Shown in pieces: positions 1-50,366 of a stretch of DNA of 64,000 nt (positions within the stretch are counted from its first letter, which is position 1; each line of letters starts with the position of its first letter). Source of the DNA: Psettodes erumei (taxonomy: Eukaryota; Chordata; Actinopteri; Pleuronectiformes; Psettodidae); NCBI GenBank assembly GCA_016785225.1, contig JAFBJZ010000354.1, positions 3,965,001 to 4,029,000 on the forward strand, read 5' to 3'. The translations under genes and the position numbers were made by a program. The notes under the pieces are model-generated. The model did not search any database, was not told the DNA's origin, and saw only the letters and a list, made by a program, of their open reading frames with translations.

Positions 1-2808
1 CCAGTTCCTTGCCAGACTGTATATGAGGAACATTATTTTTCTACCCCTGAGTATTGAGCAGAACCTCCTTTTTTATGAGAGAGAAGATTAAGACTAATTT
101 GCTCATAAGCACCATTAGTGAGGTAGCATTTTCAGCTCAACTCTTCCAAACTAAATTCCCCCATGTCTTCACTTCATTTTAAATCCAAAGTTTTAATGAA
201 AATTATGTATTCTTATTAGTCTGTCGCTAATCATTTTTGCTGTGCTGCAGCCCTCAAAGGCTGAGAGGGATTTTCCAATATGAGCTGTGGGTTCGGAACC
301 ACGCAGGTAGAAATAGAATCGGGTGTAAAATATTCTGTTCACTTACTCCATTCCTACACACAAGAGTAAAAGTGTACAAGTTTGCAGCAGGTCATTTCTG
401 AAAATGAACTAATGTGCTCTGTCAGCATTCCCTGCAAAAATAGCGGGTCAAAACATCCACGAGTATGGCCATTTTATCTGATCCCTGGCAGGGATGATGA
501 ATACATTTGCCATGGTTGCAGGATGGCTCACCCTCTTGGACAGTTGTGTCACCACAATAGCAATTTGCTAAATATTGAATCATACAATAGCTGCAGTCCT
601 TTGGAGGCTCACAATACTGCACGGCTTCTCTAATGAATGGAGCCACAAACCTGGGTCACTCCAGCTTGCGCACACACACATTCACTCGCACAATAATGTA
701 ACCCTGAGCACCACCTATACTGTAGTTGTTGAGTTTTTAAAATGCATATAATCCCATAAGTTGCCGATGAAAACTTTGCGAATGTCACAGGCGGACCTGA
801 CAAACACGTAATTAACAAAGCAGCAGAGAATACTGCGGTTCTGCAAATAGAAATTTCCATCTCCTGTCTCAACACTGACCTCCTTCTGGCTCCGCTCACT
901 TTCTCTCCACTCCATGTGCCATCACCACCCACTTACTGCCTCCTCAGCGGGAGAAAGGTTAATACCCTGCTCCTGTCTGCGTCTGCTCTACCCCATGCGT
1001 GTGTGTGTGTCTGTGTGTGTGTGCATACATGCAGCAGAACTGCATCTGCCTAGTTTTTTCTGTTATCTCTGTGTACAGTATCACAAAAGCATAGATATAC
1101 AATGAAAGCAAATGAATCAGCACACAACCAGGATATAACGATATAACAAAAGCTGTGATGGGCATTTTTATTTTTTACGGTTTCATTAGACGAAACAGTT
1201 TAATCGTATGCTTGGAAAAGTAATTGGCCCATTCATTAGCAATGAAAATAAATGTTTTGTTGTAGCCCTATGCCTAATAAATGTAGTTTAATTTTTAATA
1301 CAGTCATTTCATTAAAAACAACTGGGTGGTTATTAGTAAACTTTGCACATGTGAGAATTAAAAGTGTTTTTGTTTGGGACTACTTTCACTGGTGAATTAA
1401 TACACATTGGGGGCATAAGGGAGTATTTATGGTAGCAGGCCAGTGGATGTGGGATTCACTCAAAATAAACCACAGCGCTCGTGTTCTTTGCAATCAAGGC
1501 TCACTGATGTGTTTTTAACAGCACTGGTCTGTGGCACAGAGGAATAAGCAATAACACACTTTGTAGTGGGATCAGTCCAGTGTTGCTTTTGGACTCTTGG
1601 GATGTGTTGAAAACAAGAAGAGAAAATACACTGTGTGTTGCCGTTATTTCTTCTTTTTAAAAGATGGGTCGTATCACTGGGAGTTCAGCCGTGCTTTAAA
1701 GTCGGCCTCTGAGTTATCTGCGCGGTGTCACGGGATGTCAAAATGTGCAGCTGGGCAAACTGTGCACGACATCACGCCCAAATACTTAAACAACAAAAAA
1801 CAACAACCTGACTTTGTATCCTGTGATTTATTCCCATCCCTCACCTGATGGAGTTGACCCTTACATGTGGCATTAACGGATCCCTAAAGCTGGAAAACGA
1901 CAAATTATTATAATGATTTAGCAGAAGATATTTCTTTTTTTCAGTTATATTCATAAAAATACACAGTTGTTTGCCAAATGTTGCTAAAAAAGTCATGCCC
2001 TTGTGGAAAGTTTTTTTTTTTTTTACAGTTGAACAATGAACTTATTATTCTCAACAGAGTTCACGCCAGCCTCATACTCAGACGTGATATATTGTTCTAA
2101 TAACTGAGATGCTGCAGAGTATTGAATACGAGGTAGTGTTCCGCTGCAGGACAAATTATGTAATGACGATACTGTATCTAAGCTGGTGCTTTTACAGCAT
2201 GACAAAGTGTATTTTTCCAGCACGCCGGCCAACATTTATGCTACTAATAAATCGTCATTCCAATATCAGCCGATAACGCTGGCCCTTCATTGTGTAAATT
2301 GAGTTTTCACCTTGGCCCACTGGCACAACAAGCAAAACTTAAACCTTCAAAAAGTCTGATCTCTGCACAAAGAAGCTACAGATGACTTGTGCCCGTCAGC
2401 ACTGTGTAAAAACCTTACATCCACAAAACATCGGCCTCTCGGGAATTGCAACAGTCTGATTGATTTGACAAGAATATATTTTGTCAGAGCATTTTTCTTC
2501 TCTTTTTTGGAATTTATTTTACAATGATTCAGATTGCTCCCTGACTTAAATGCACTCAGCATGCGGAGGACAATGTAATCTGGCGACTGTGTTAAAAAGG
2601 GAACGTTCAAACCAGTACTTTCCCCGCCGTCGCATCTGCCAGCAGGAAAAACAGGCCATTATTTTGAAGGATGCCCAATGTGCAAACTGCCGACACACAG
2701 TACAAAGTCCTCATTAAAGCGGCTCTGCAACATGTTACAGCACTCGTGTCTCCGTTGCATCTTTTTCAGGCTGTGCAACAGCTAATGTCTTCTCTGAATG
2801 TGGCATTT

Positions 2809-2830
2809 GGGGGGGGGGGGGGGGGGGGGG
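2809..2830 (+). repeat. Homopolymer run of 22 G
   Basis: An uninterrupted G run read directly. It could form intramolecular G-quadruplexes and is prone to length error in sequencing and assembly. Confidence 0.9.
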
Positions 2831-3924
2831 CTGGTGCTTCTTGTCTGTGTTGGCTGCAGGCTTACAGAGCGCAACAGCATATAAAGTTCACGGCTGAATA
2901 ATTGATGTGCGTTGGATGGGTCACGGGGTGGCAGTGAGGATGAGGAGGTGGAAGTGGAAGGCAAATAGCAGCAGATGATCACTACGCTCACCTCAGCCTG
3001 CGAGGGCTTGTTAGCAACTGGATCTGAACAGCTCTCTGCCACGTTGAGATATCCAGATAATGAGATTTGGGTAATGAACCAGGGTTATACTGTATAACAG
3101 TCATATTCCATTGCCTAACTACAGAGGGTTTTTTAATTTAGACTGGAGAAATAATGGTCTTCTTCTCAATTGCTGCAACAAGTAATTTTCAAAAAGGGAA
3201 CTTTAAAAATAACATAACGTTGCAATTAGAGTGCTTAACACAGGATCTGCAAAAAACAGGAGCGTGAAATAAAAATGTGGTCAATAATTCAAGTAGGCCG
3301 CAAGGAAAATGGCAAAAAGAAGCATAGTTGCCTCCACTGTTAAACTTTAGCCGTAGCATTCCTCAAAGGAGTGTGTGCGCTCTCAAACGATGCTGGCAGA
3401 TACAGTTCCTTTTACAGGGCGACGCAAATGAAAACCAACTATATGATAAGTCAGTTTCAACAATACAGGCTGTTGTTCCTGATTACGTGGATGTAGGCGT
3501 GTATGTTTGCATGTGTGTCTGTGTCAGAGATGCAGATAGGGACCGTCGGCATGAGCGGAGGGTTTCAAACAGCAGCCGTGCACAGAGTCCGGCGTCTCTG
3601 CTTTTCTCAGAGAGAGATCAAGGCAAATGGAATCAGTCGTGATCGATACCACCTGCCTCGCTCTTCTTTTCTTTTTGCTCATTTCTCCCGGCAGCTTCTG
3701 TTGTGTTTTATGGCTCTGTGAATTAGCCGAGCTGGTTGCAGATCAGAGTTGCGTGCTGCTTGCCTGTGGTGGCGCAGTAAGCTTTCGCGGGTTCAAGGCA
3801 TTTGGGTTAAACTTTGGTTCGAACATCTCGTATGTTCGGTATAATCGTATCAGCAACATTTGAATGACTTTAGATGAGAGTGAGAATGTGCTCGGCCCAA
3901 TACGATTTGTTCTTTTTTACCTTA

Positions 3925-4135
3925 ATGTCTTAGCAACTATTCCATTGACTTGCCATCAAAATTCATACAGACATTCATGGTTCCCAGACGATGGATCCTG
4001 CACCGCCATGAGTTCATTTTTTTTTAGCAACTATTGGACAGACAGTGACAAAATTATTTTTAATGTGTTAGTTTATGTTTCAATTTGTTCACAGTTACGT
4101 TGCTAAATATTGTACTTCAACACTGCTTTGCTGCC
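3925..4135. repeat. Decayed copy of a dispersed fish repeat (MITE-like)
   Basis: The text around 3,930-3,990 (AGCAACTATTCCATTGACTTG ... ACAGACATTCATGGTTCCC) resembles a repeat common in fish introns whose core says, in effect, 'caacaactattggatggattgccatgaaattt ... acagacattcatg'. Similar wording recurs, partly in opposite orientation, near 31,535-31,700 and 39,775-40,045. Family assignment is from memory of the consensus; edges are approximate. Confidence 0.4.
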
Positions 4136-4977
4136 ATTCATCTTAATATAGGATATACATGAGCACATTGCTGCTGTTTGCATTGATTTGGTTAGAAGCT
4201 AAACTCCACTTACTCTGTGCAATGTCAATTAATTGATTGGCAAACAAAACTATTGGCAACCATTCTGATAAGTGACTAATTGTTCAGGTTAATGTTTGCG
4301 TTTCTTTGTTTTTTACGTAAATGAAATGCCTTTGACTCGGGTCTCCGGGTCCAACAAAACAAGCAGTTTGAAAATGTAAGCCATTACGATGGCATTTTTC
4401 TTATTTCCTGACATTTAAAAGACAATTAATAGTTTAATAGAAAAAATATTTGATTAGGAAAAGTCATTTGCAACCCTACATCTTTCAACACATTTAATGC
4501 AGTCGCTGAAATTTTGTTTTTGAAAAATAATTTGGCCTGAGCTCTAATTGAATATTTCTGTTTCACAACCTTTAGTGGAATAGAGTCTTGAATGAATTCT
4601 GATCAAACCTTAATTGAAAACTAATCAAATTCTGTATCGCATACAGCTGCCAAATCATAATTTTAATTGATAGCAGATAATTCCGCAGATAATTGACGAG
4701 CCCAGCTCGGACACCTGCAAATGAATGCAGGCTCACTCCAGAGGGAGAGCAAATCTGACTCTCCGGGTCTTTCACACACAGGAAGCCACATGCACCGATG
4801 CATTGATCAGAAATCGATTATGGATGCATTAGCCATCGGTGTTAGCCAGCAGCAGCAGCAGCATGCGATGGAGTGAGAAGAAGCCAAATAAAAAATGATG
4901 CTGTGTGTGTAGTTAAGCTCAGCCTGTAACTCATTACTAAATCTTTGAGGTAATGCCTCGAGCCCCCTCCCAAGCAC

Positions 4978-5100
4978 CCCCCCCCCCCACACACACACAC
5001 ACACCACCACCAGTATATATTTCAGATTCGTCCTCTCTCTCTCTCTCTCTCCCTCCCTCCCTCTCTCCACTTTGCTCTCTCTCTCACACACACACACACT
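4978..5100 (+). repeat. Compound C-run, (CA)n, (CT)n microsatellite
   Basis: A short poly-C run, a (CA)n tract, then (CT)n/(CCCT)n and another (CA)n tract, directly before the CpG-rich gabbr1 leader. ORFs through this stretch on both strands are composition artefacts. Confidence 0.85.
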
Positions 5101-5820
5101 CACATACACACTCATCCAGCCGGTGCTGCAGTGGATCAGTCGCAGAGCTCCGACGCGCCTGTTGTTGTTTTTTTTTCATTTCCGCGGCAAATCGCTTCAT
5201 CTGCTGGAATACGGCTGCGTTAGAGCGCGGGATGTGTGTGTGCTGTACCCGACGCTCCGGCTCTCGCCTCTTTCGTCGCGCTGTTAATCGCGCTCTCATT
5301 TGACCCGATCGACGTGTATCTGCGCGGACTCCGGCGTCCGATTCGCGCGTCGTTTTTTTGCGTAAAAGTCGTGAGCGATGGACGCGCCGTCCCAGTATTC
5401 GCGACCGATTGCGCTCGTTAGGTCAAACGCGTGGAGTCGCGTAGAGACGAGTTGGACCGCAGGACCGAGGTTCGTCTGAAACTTGACCGATGAACGCCGT
5501 GTCCTCGCGCGCTCGCAAACACTCCACTGAACTGTGTTTGACTTGGTCCCAAGAATATCCAGCGCGCCATGTATAATTAAACACGCATTATGCTAAATTA
5601 TACGATGGCTAAATTATTTAGTGCATTCGCTAAATACTTGCAAATAAAAGTAGCTAAATATTGGCTTACACGGTATCTGCGCAGCTCGACATAAATATCC
5701 CAACTCGATCGCGTCAAGGAGCCGGACACGTGTTGAGCTCACTTCGCGATTTCAAGTTGCAGAAAAATCCCCCGTTGCAGCACCGGGACCAACTCGCTCC
5801 GGTTCGGCTCACCTCGGACC
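5100..5820 (+). promoter_or_regulatory. gabbr1: CpG-rich leader / putative gabbr1 (1b-type) promoter and 5' UTR
   Basis: CpG density rises sharply from about 5,130 and remains high into exon 1, as in a CpG-island promoter of a neuronal gene. There is no clear TATA box at a sensible distance. The stretch contains upstream ATGs and an AT-rich patch (5,569-5,665) with four GCTAAAT copies. The transcription start cannot be fixed from sequence. That this is an internal promoter for the short isoform is inferred from mammalian GABBR1 organisation, where 1b starts by 5' extension of a common exon. Confidence 0.5.
5592..5659 (+). promoter_or_regulatory. Cluster of four GCTAAAT motifs in the leader
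   Basis: GCTAAAT occurs at 5592-5598, 5608-5614, 5629-5635 and 5653-5659. The second copy is part of the 13-nt palindrome CTAAATTATTTAG (5609-5621). The patch is a strongly AT-rich island within CpG-rich sequence. It resembles MEF2- or homeodomain-type AT-rich sites but no factor can be named with confidence. Confidence 0.4.
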
Positions 5821-45395
<39,575 letters not shown>

Positions 45396-47350
45396 GTGAG
45401 GCACAGCAGGTGAAGGGGGTAAGGCGGGGTGGGATGGGGTGGGTGCGTGGGTGGGGGGGCAGTCACACAGTGCACAAGGGGGGACACAACACACAAGGAG
45501 ACACTGTGACTTTCACTTGTCTGGGTGATGAGCACAGCGGCGCGGTGACACTGTTTTCAAACGCGGCGCCGAAGCACAAACGAGTCCTCGGGAGCGTTTT
45601 CTCCACTCGGCAGCTTCGGGGAGAGTCACACCGGCTACACCCGTCCTCACAGTCGTGGTCTCACTGTGTTCAGCTCGGCAGCAAGCGGCGACCGGCACGT
45701 CTTCAGACTTAGCGGCGCTCCGGGGCCGTTTTCAAAGGTCAAGTGAACGGCTCGATCCCTTCATCGTTCCTCTCCCTCATCCGTTATCCCATTCCGTTGC
45801 GGAGACGCTGCCGTCTTTAAAAACAAAACGTTTGTGTTTGTGTCTTTGCTCTGTCGTCTCCACCTTTGCGTCTTTCGAGTTCGTGGACTAGAGAAGCACA
45901 CGCAGTAGTGATTTATATTGTTCTGTAGTATCTGATCTGTTTTGTCATGGAGTTGTTGTTCAATTATTCGTTTGCTTTTCCAGAGAATTGTGAAAATTAA
46001 AATCGACTAAGGGACAAAGCAATGTACAGGGTCCCCCCCCCCAATGATTCCTGTGAAGAGCAGCTGAGCTCGACCATGTGGAACACTGCTTTCACTGGGA
46101 AGTGGTAATGTGCATTACTAAATAGCCATAATTCAGAAGGGCCAAGGAGCTTGACATGTACAGTGTGGATGTCTGTTGTCAGGACTGTGTAAGCAAGTAC
46201 AGCACTGCATCTTCAAAACCCAGTCCTTCGCTTCGATACGTACGAATATCAAACCCAGGTTAAAGGAGAACGCGGTCAAAGCTCGCCGAGGACAATTTTG
46301 ACAGATTTGTCATTTGAAATGATGTTTTACAATATATATATTTTTTAGATTTTTGTTGTATATCTTTAGCAGTACAGTACAGTACAGTAGTAGCCATGGA
46401 ATGAATTGCACATCCTGCACCTGAAGTATCACCTGCACATATCACTGCTGCTGCAGCCACAGTCGCCGCGCCGGCTTTCGGAGGTAATAACCGGGAGGAA
46501 TATAAAAATCCAACGCTGCGAAACTCCAAATTTCAGCTTGGCAGAAGTGTAGTTGGTACTTTCTGCCTCCTGAATATAAAAGCCAGTTTATATTTCTGCA
46601 GCAGCAGTGCAGTGAGGTGAGTGGCGTTTCTGCGATGGCTGTTTCTGTAGATATTCGGAGAAAGCACAGTTTTTATACATGTGAATCTGTTTGTCATTAT
46701 CGTCAGCCTTTTTATTTTCAAAGGGTGTTGGGTTGTTTTTTTTATGTTTTACCATAACAGACAATCTGGATGGACATTTTTTTGGGGACTTTCTCATTTT
46801 GCCTTTCAATAAGTGTAAATATGTCAAAGTGGGATATAAGTAATGTGACATACTGTATTTATTCAGCAGTTAATCTGAATGTACTATTTCATTCATGAGC
46901 TATTTCCAGATTTTATAAAGCAACAATACCTGAACAGCTTTATCAGCAGGTAAAACAATACTTTGTCAAACCTTTTTAACTATATATACATATATATATA
47001 TACTTCAGTGTGCACTTTAACTGAACAAACTGCGGTTATTCCACTCTATGTTGCTATTATTCTAATACATGTTAGCTCAGGGTACGGAGAGGGACAGTCA
47101 TAAATGAATGAAATAGGCCATATTTATTAACTGTTGCAGTTCAAGGGTCAGATCAGTGTAACATATGAATGCAGAAATAATTTAGGAAATGTTCCGTAAT
47201 CTTGCACATATATGACAATATACATGGATTTGGGGATATTTGTATTCACTATATCTATGATCTTAGATGTTAATATATTTCAGAGTATGTGTATGCAAAT
47301 ATATATATATATATGGATACCGTAATTAAATAATTGGGATTTTTTCACAT
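45396..47350 (+). other. gabbr1: Putative gabbr1 3' UTR
   Basis: No ORF of note. Possible polyadenylation signals ATTAAA at 45,996-46,001 and at 47,325-47,330; the second is followed by a T/GT-rich stretch, as expected of a real site. A Pumilio-type TGTAAATA lies at 46,814-46,821. The long AT-rich 3' region would suit a brain-expressed transcript, but its true end is unknown. Confidence 0.4.
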
Positions 47351-48400
47351 GGTATTTTTGTGTTTTCAGTGGAAACGTAGAACAAGAGGGAATTACAGAC
47401 ACAAAACACTAAAGTAATCTGAAACGTGGACATTTTTAAGTGGATTATTCAGTTCCACGTGGAGTTTTCCTCATTTTAAAAACAAAAGTCCAAACATCCT
47501 CCGGGTTACACGGCCGAGCTTGTTTACATCCTCCACTAGATGTCACCAGTTATTTATTGCTTTCCTGGCTCCTGATGACCTTTCAAGCAATTAACTGCTG
47601 TCAGCTCGAGTCTGTTCGTCAGGGAAACTTGATAGTTTTCACCAGGTCGACCCACGGGAGTCAGGGAGCAAATGAACTCTGAAAGGGAGCTCATTAGAAG
47701 AAAGTGGGAAGTGGCGTTGTCGACACCAGCTGCGGCGGGCCGGTGGGAACCTCATCACTGCCACAGTGAGCGGATGCTTGTGCTGTAGATTAATGAAACA
47801 AAAGCAGACAAATTGCCCCTAAGTACATCTGATATTTGTGTAATGTGTGTTTTTAGATGTGACTAAACCAGCTGTGCTGTTAGTCCCATGACCCCACAAC
47901 ACACACACAACCACACTGTATGCAATCACATATACACTCCCACCCATGTCACGTCTCTTTCCAGCTGACTGACGATGAAGTATGTGGTAATAGAGGGAAA
48001 GTGGTTGGCGGTGTGGAGGAGGAGGAAGAGGAGGAGGAGGAGGGAGGTTGCTGGGGTGTGTTTGTGTGTGTGTGTGTGAGTGAGCAAGGGTGGGGGGGGT
48101 GTCCGTGGGGAAAACCCACTCTGGGCTGAGGCTTCTGTGGGCCTCCACCTGACACAGCACTCAACGAGACTCAAAAAAAGTAGGAAATTCCCCTCGCCTT
48201 GTCTGATCTAACAAAGGAAGTATTTGCTGGCTGCATAACAGCTTGGTCAAATAATAGATCGAGTGCTGTAGTATGTGTGTGTGTGTGTGTGTGTGTGTTT
48301 TACTGCCCTGGCCAACTGGAGCTGTTTGCCAACTCAGCTGCAGTTTTCTCTGGTATTTCAGCTATGAAATTAGTTCATCCTTTGTAGTGGCACAAAAAAA
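47351..48400. other. Convergent gap between gabbr1 and tnfa
   Basis: No gene recognised. Contains a GGA-rich block (48,016-48,046), short (TG)n tracts at 48,060-48,077 and 48,273-48,298, and T-rich sequence. Reverse-strand ORFs here are repeat artefacts. Confidence 0.7.
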
Positions 48401-48421
48401 TTAGATTTTTTTGTTTTGTTT

Positions 48422-48427
48422 TTTAAT
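48422..48427 (-). terminator. tnfa: Candidate polyadenylation signal of tnfa (ATTAAA)
   Basis: ATTAAA on the reverse strand, downstream of the ATTTA cluster, followed by A-rich then TTTTTTTGTG sequence that could serve as the downstream element. Cleavage would be near 48,400. Confidence 0.4.
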
Positions 48428-48455
48428 TGGAGTTTTTATGTGAAGAAAAAGAACA

Positions 48456-48648
48456 TAAATATAACATTTAACATCTAGTCCCGACATTTTAAATATAATA
48501 AATACCAATAAATACATGCAGATGACCGGAGTACCGGATAATAGCTATGTACATAATCCATGAATCTTAACTCTGCAGTGAAGAGCCGTGTCATCATCTG
48601 ATACAGCAGAGAAGGTCGAGGCTACTACAATCTCAGGTCAGCATAAAT
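48456..48648 (-). promoter_or_regulatory. tnfa: AU-rich element cluster in the tnfa 3' UTR
   Basis: ATTTA pentamers on the reverse strand at 48,456-48,460, 48,490-48,494, 48,499-48,503, 48,509-48,513 and 48,644-48,648. The middle copies sit in TATTTATT contexts one base from the UUAUUUAWW nonamer. Such elements drive rapid decay and translational control of TNF mRNA through TTP and related proteins in mammals. Confidence 0.65.
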
Positions 48649-48850
48649 AATGTACAAAAAAAGTGCCTAAGACAAAAATCATTTTGCAAACTGTTACAGT
48701 TCATAGGATTTTTAAAAAGCAGCACTTGTTTTTAATCTCCATTGAGATCTGAGCATTTCTACTTCACCATCAAGATGATATTTAAAATAAAATATATATA
48801 TATTTTTAAAAGCCAATACTTATGGCACTGTGTGGCGTTTAAGTCTCAGT

Positions 48851-49311
48851 TCATAGTGCAAACACACCAAAGAAAGTCTTGCCCTCCTCGGTCTCCAGCT
48901 CTGCCAGCTGGTTGGTTTCCGTCCACAGTTTGTCTCCTTTGTTCAGCTGAAACACGGCGCCCAGGTAAATGGCGTTGTACCAGCCCTGTCCGCCTCTGTA
49001 GCTGACCTCCTGCGCGGCGGCCTGGCACGCCGACCTCACGGCGCTCATCAGAGGGGCCTTGCTGCCCAAGGAGTCCGAGTACCGCCAGATCCTGTGGCTG
49101 AGAGGCGTGAGGCGCTTTCCCGCTCCTTCCTCGTGGCCGTCGCTGCAGGAGACCCTGAACGACGCCTGGCTGTAGACGAAGTAGAGGCCAGTTTGTGGGA
49201 TTATGATCTGGTTGTCAACCAGCAGGAAGCCGCCCTGGGCGAACGCCTGGCCCTGGCCGTTCTTCCACTCCAGCTCGTCTTTGGAGCTCTCGTCTTCTTC
49301 ATCGTAGCTAC
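48851..49311 (-). CDS. tnfa: tnfa coding exon 4 (TNF homology domain)
   Basis: Residues 100-252, GSYDEEDESS... to KTFFGVFAL and TGA. Holds the family signature and both conserved cysteines. Acceptor CCTCCTTTTCCAG. Confidence 0.96.
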
Positions 49312-50147
49312 CTGGAAAAGGAGGAGGAGGAGAAGAAGAAGCACCAGTTACAACCTCAAACACCCGAGTTCTTCTCTCCAGGTATTTAAACAGGTGTGAA
49401 TCATTAACAGGTATGTCTGGTTAAACTGAGCAGATTGAATGAGTAATTTAAAAATAACTTTTTAACAACTTCCTTATAGTGCCCCTGGCTTGCAGACTTT
49501 AAAGAGGAAGCTACAAATATGACACAAGTGGAGGAAAGAGTCTGAAAGGTTCTTTTGAAAGCCGAGATCATGAGCCCATTGTTTGCTGAGGACTGAATCA
49601 AGGTGGGCTGTGACTCACCTTCTAAATGGATGGCTGCCTTGGCTTTGCTGCTGATTCGCCTCAGCGTGTAGTGGGGATCTGAGGAGAGGAGGACAAAAGT
49701 GAGCGTGTTTTAAAAAAAATAAGCACAGAGACTTCCCCTCAGAATTGGTTGAAGTGAGCAGCCATGCGTATAATCACCTGTTTTCTCAGCAGAGTCCTTC
49801 TCGATCAGTGCTTCTGTTCGGCCTGATTGAGTCTGTGTGGAGAGGGAAGAATTGATTAGAGATACGGATGCAAGCATTGTCTTTTTTTTTCCTCCTCTAT
49901 ATGTTTTGTGCCACACTTTGAAAAAAAAAGTCTCATTAATTTCAGAGGCAGAGTTTCTCCTTACCACGGTTTCCAGCCCGTTCCAGTGCCAGGCAAACAG
50001 CAGGACGCCTCCGAAACAAAGGGCCACAAAGACAAGGGCCCCCAGCACCTTCCACACCCGCTCCATAGATGACTTCTTCTCTAACAAAACCACCGTCCTC
50101 TCCTCGAGACCCATCTCCACGTCTCCCGGTGCAGTCGTGTACTCCAT
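48851..50147 (-). CDS. tnfa: Tumour necrosis factor alpha, four coding exons
   Basis: Type II membrane cytokine, shed as a trimer, that signals through TNF receptors in inflammation. Coding exons on the reverse strand: 50,147-49,965, 49,832-49,778, 49,678-49,619, 49,311-48,851, with phases 0, 1, 1, giving 252 residues, normal for teleost TNF-alpha. Start EYTTAPGDVEMGLEE is typical of percomorph TNF-alpha; the membrane anchor is about residues 34-54 (VLGALVFVALCFGGVLLFAW). The TNF homology domain runs from about residue 115 to the end. The family signature IIIPQTGLYFVYSQASF is at 135-151, the disulfide pair is Cys155 and Cys195, and the C-terminus is FFGVFAL. A codon just upstream of the ATG is TTG, so the protein begins at 50,147. 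The four-exon layout matches TNF in mammals. Ends face gabbr1. Confidence 0.96.
49619..49678 (-). CDS. tnfa: tnfa coding exon 3 (60 nt)
   Basis: Codes DPHYTLRRISSKAKAAIHLE, phase 1 at both ends; donor GTGAGT. Corresponds to the region just before the receptor-binding domain in other TNF genes. Confidence 0.92.
49778..49832 (-). CDS. tnfa: tnfa coding exon 2 (55 nt)
   Basis: Codes TQSGRTEALIEKDSAEKT plus one base, the stalk. Acceptor CACACAG, donor GTGATT. Confidence 0.9.
49965..50147 (-). CDS. tnfa: tnfa coding exon 1
   Basis: Residues 1-61: cytoplasmic tail, signal-anchor helix and the HWNGLETV stalk start. Donor GTAAGG; phase 0. Confidence 0.95.
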
Positions 50148-50325
50148 CAATGCTGCGCACGGCTCCGATCTCAGACAATTCGCTGCCCGCTCTTTAGGGA
50201 AAGCCTACAGACTAAACACGTGGCCGTGATGCTGCGTCTTCAGGTGCTTTCAAGTGCTCTGCGGTGACGCTTCTCTCTGTGTGTTGCTATTGTGTTGGAA
50301 TGAACTTGTGCCAGAGAGCTAGTAG

Positions 50326-50333
50326 TATTTATG
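50326..50333 (-). promoter_or_regulatory. tnfa: TATA-like box of tnfa
   Basis: CATAAATA on the reverse strand, about 180 nt upstream of the ATG. Transcription would start near 50,300. Confidence 0.55.
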
Positions 50334-50356
50334 CTGCGGCAGCTACTTCAGCAGAA

Positions 50357-50366
50357 GGGAAACTCC
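50357..50366 (+). promoter_or_regulatory. tnfa: Consensus NF-kB site upstream of tnfa
   Basis: GGGAAACTCC fits GGGRNNYYCC at every position and lies 24 nt upstream of the TATA-like box. TNF promoters in mammals and fish are NF-kB driven, so position and sequence agree. Listed on the strand where the consensus reads. Confidence 0.6.

Larger units (their letters stand above)
1..5100. other. Upstream non-coding region, no gene seen
   Basis: No ORF here resembles a known protein. I looked specifically for the sushi (CCP) exons of the GABBR1a isoform, which lie upstream of the 1b start in mammals, and found no exon-like Cys/Trp pattern flanked by splice sites. The stretch is AT-rich with short (TG)n and (CA)n tracts, a run of 22 G (2809-2830) and a decayed repeat near 3,925-4,135. 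It may be an intron of the long gabbr1 isoform or true intergenic DNA; the window cannot tell. Confidence 0.6.

Noticed and set aside
422..646. Cys-rich reverse-strand ORF of 74 codons, considered as a possible sushi or EGF-like exon
   Set aside because: Cysteine spacing fits neither fold, it is on the strand opposite to gabbr1, and no splice sites frame it.
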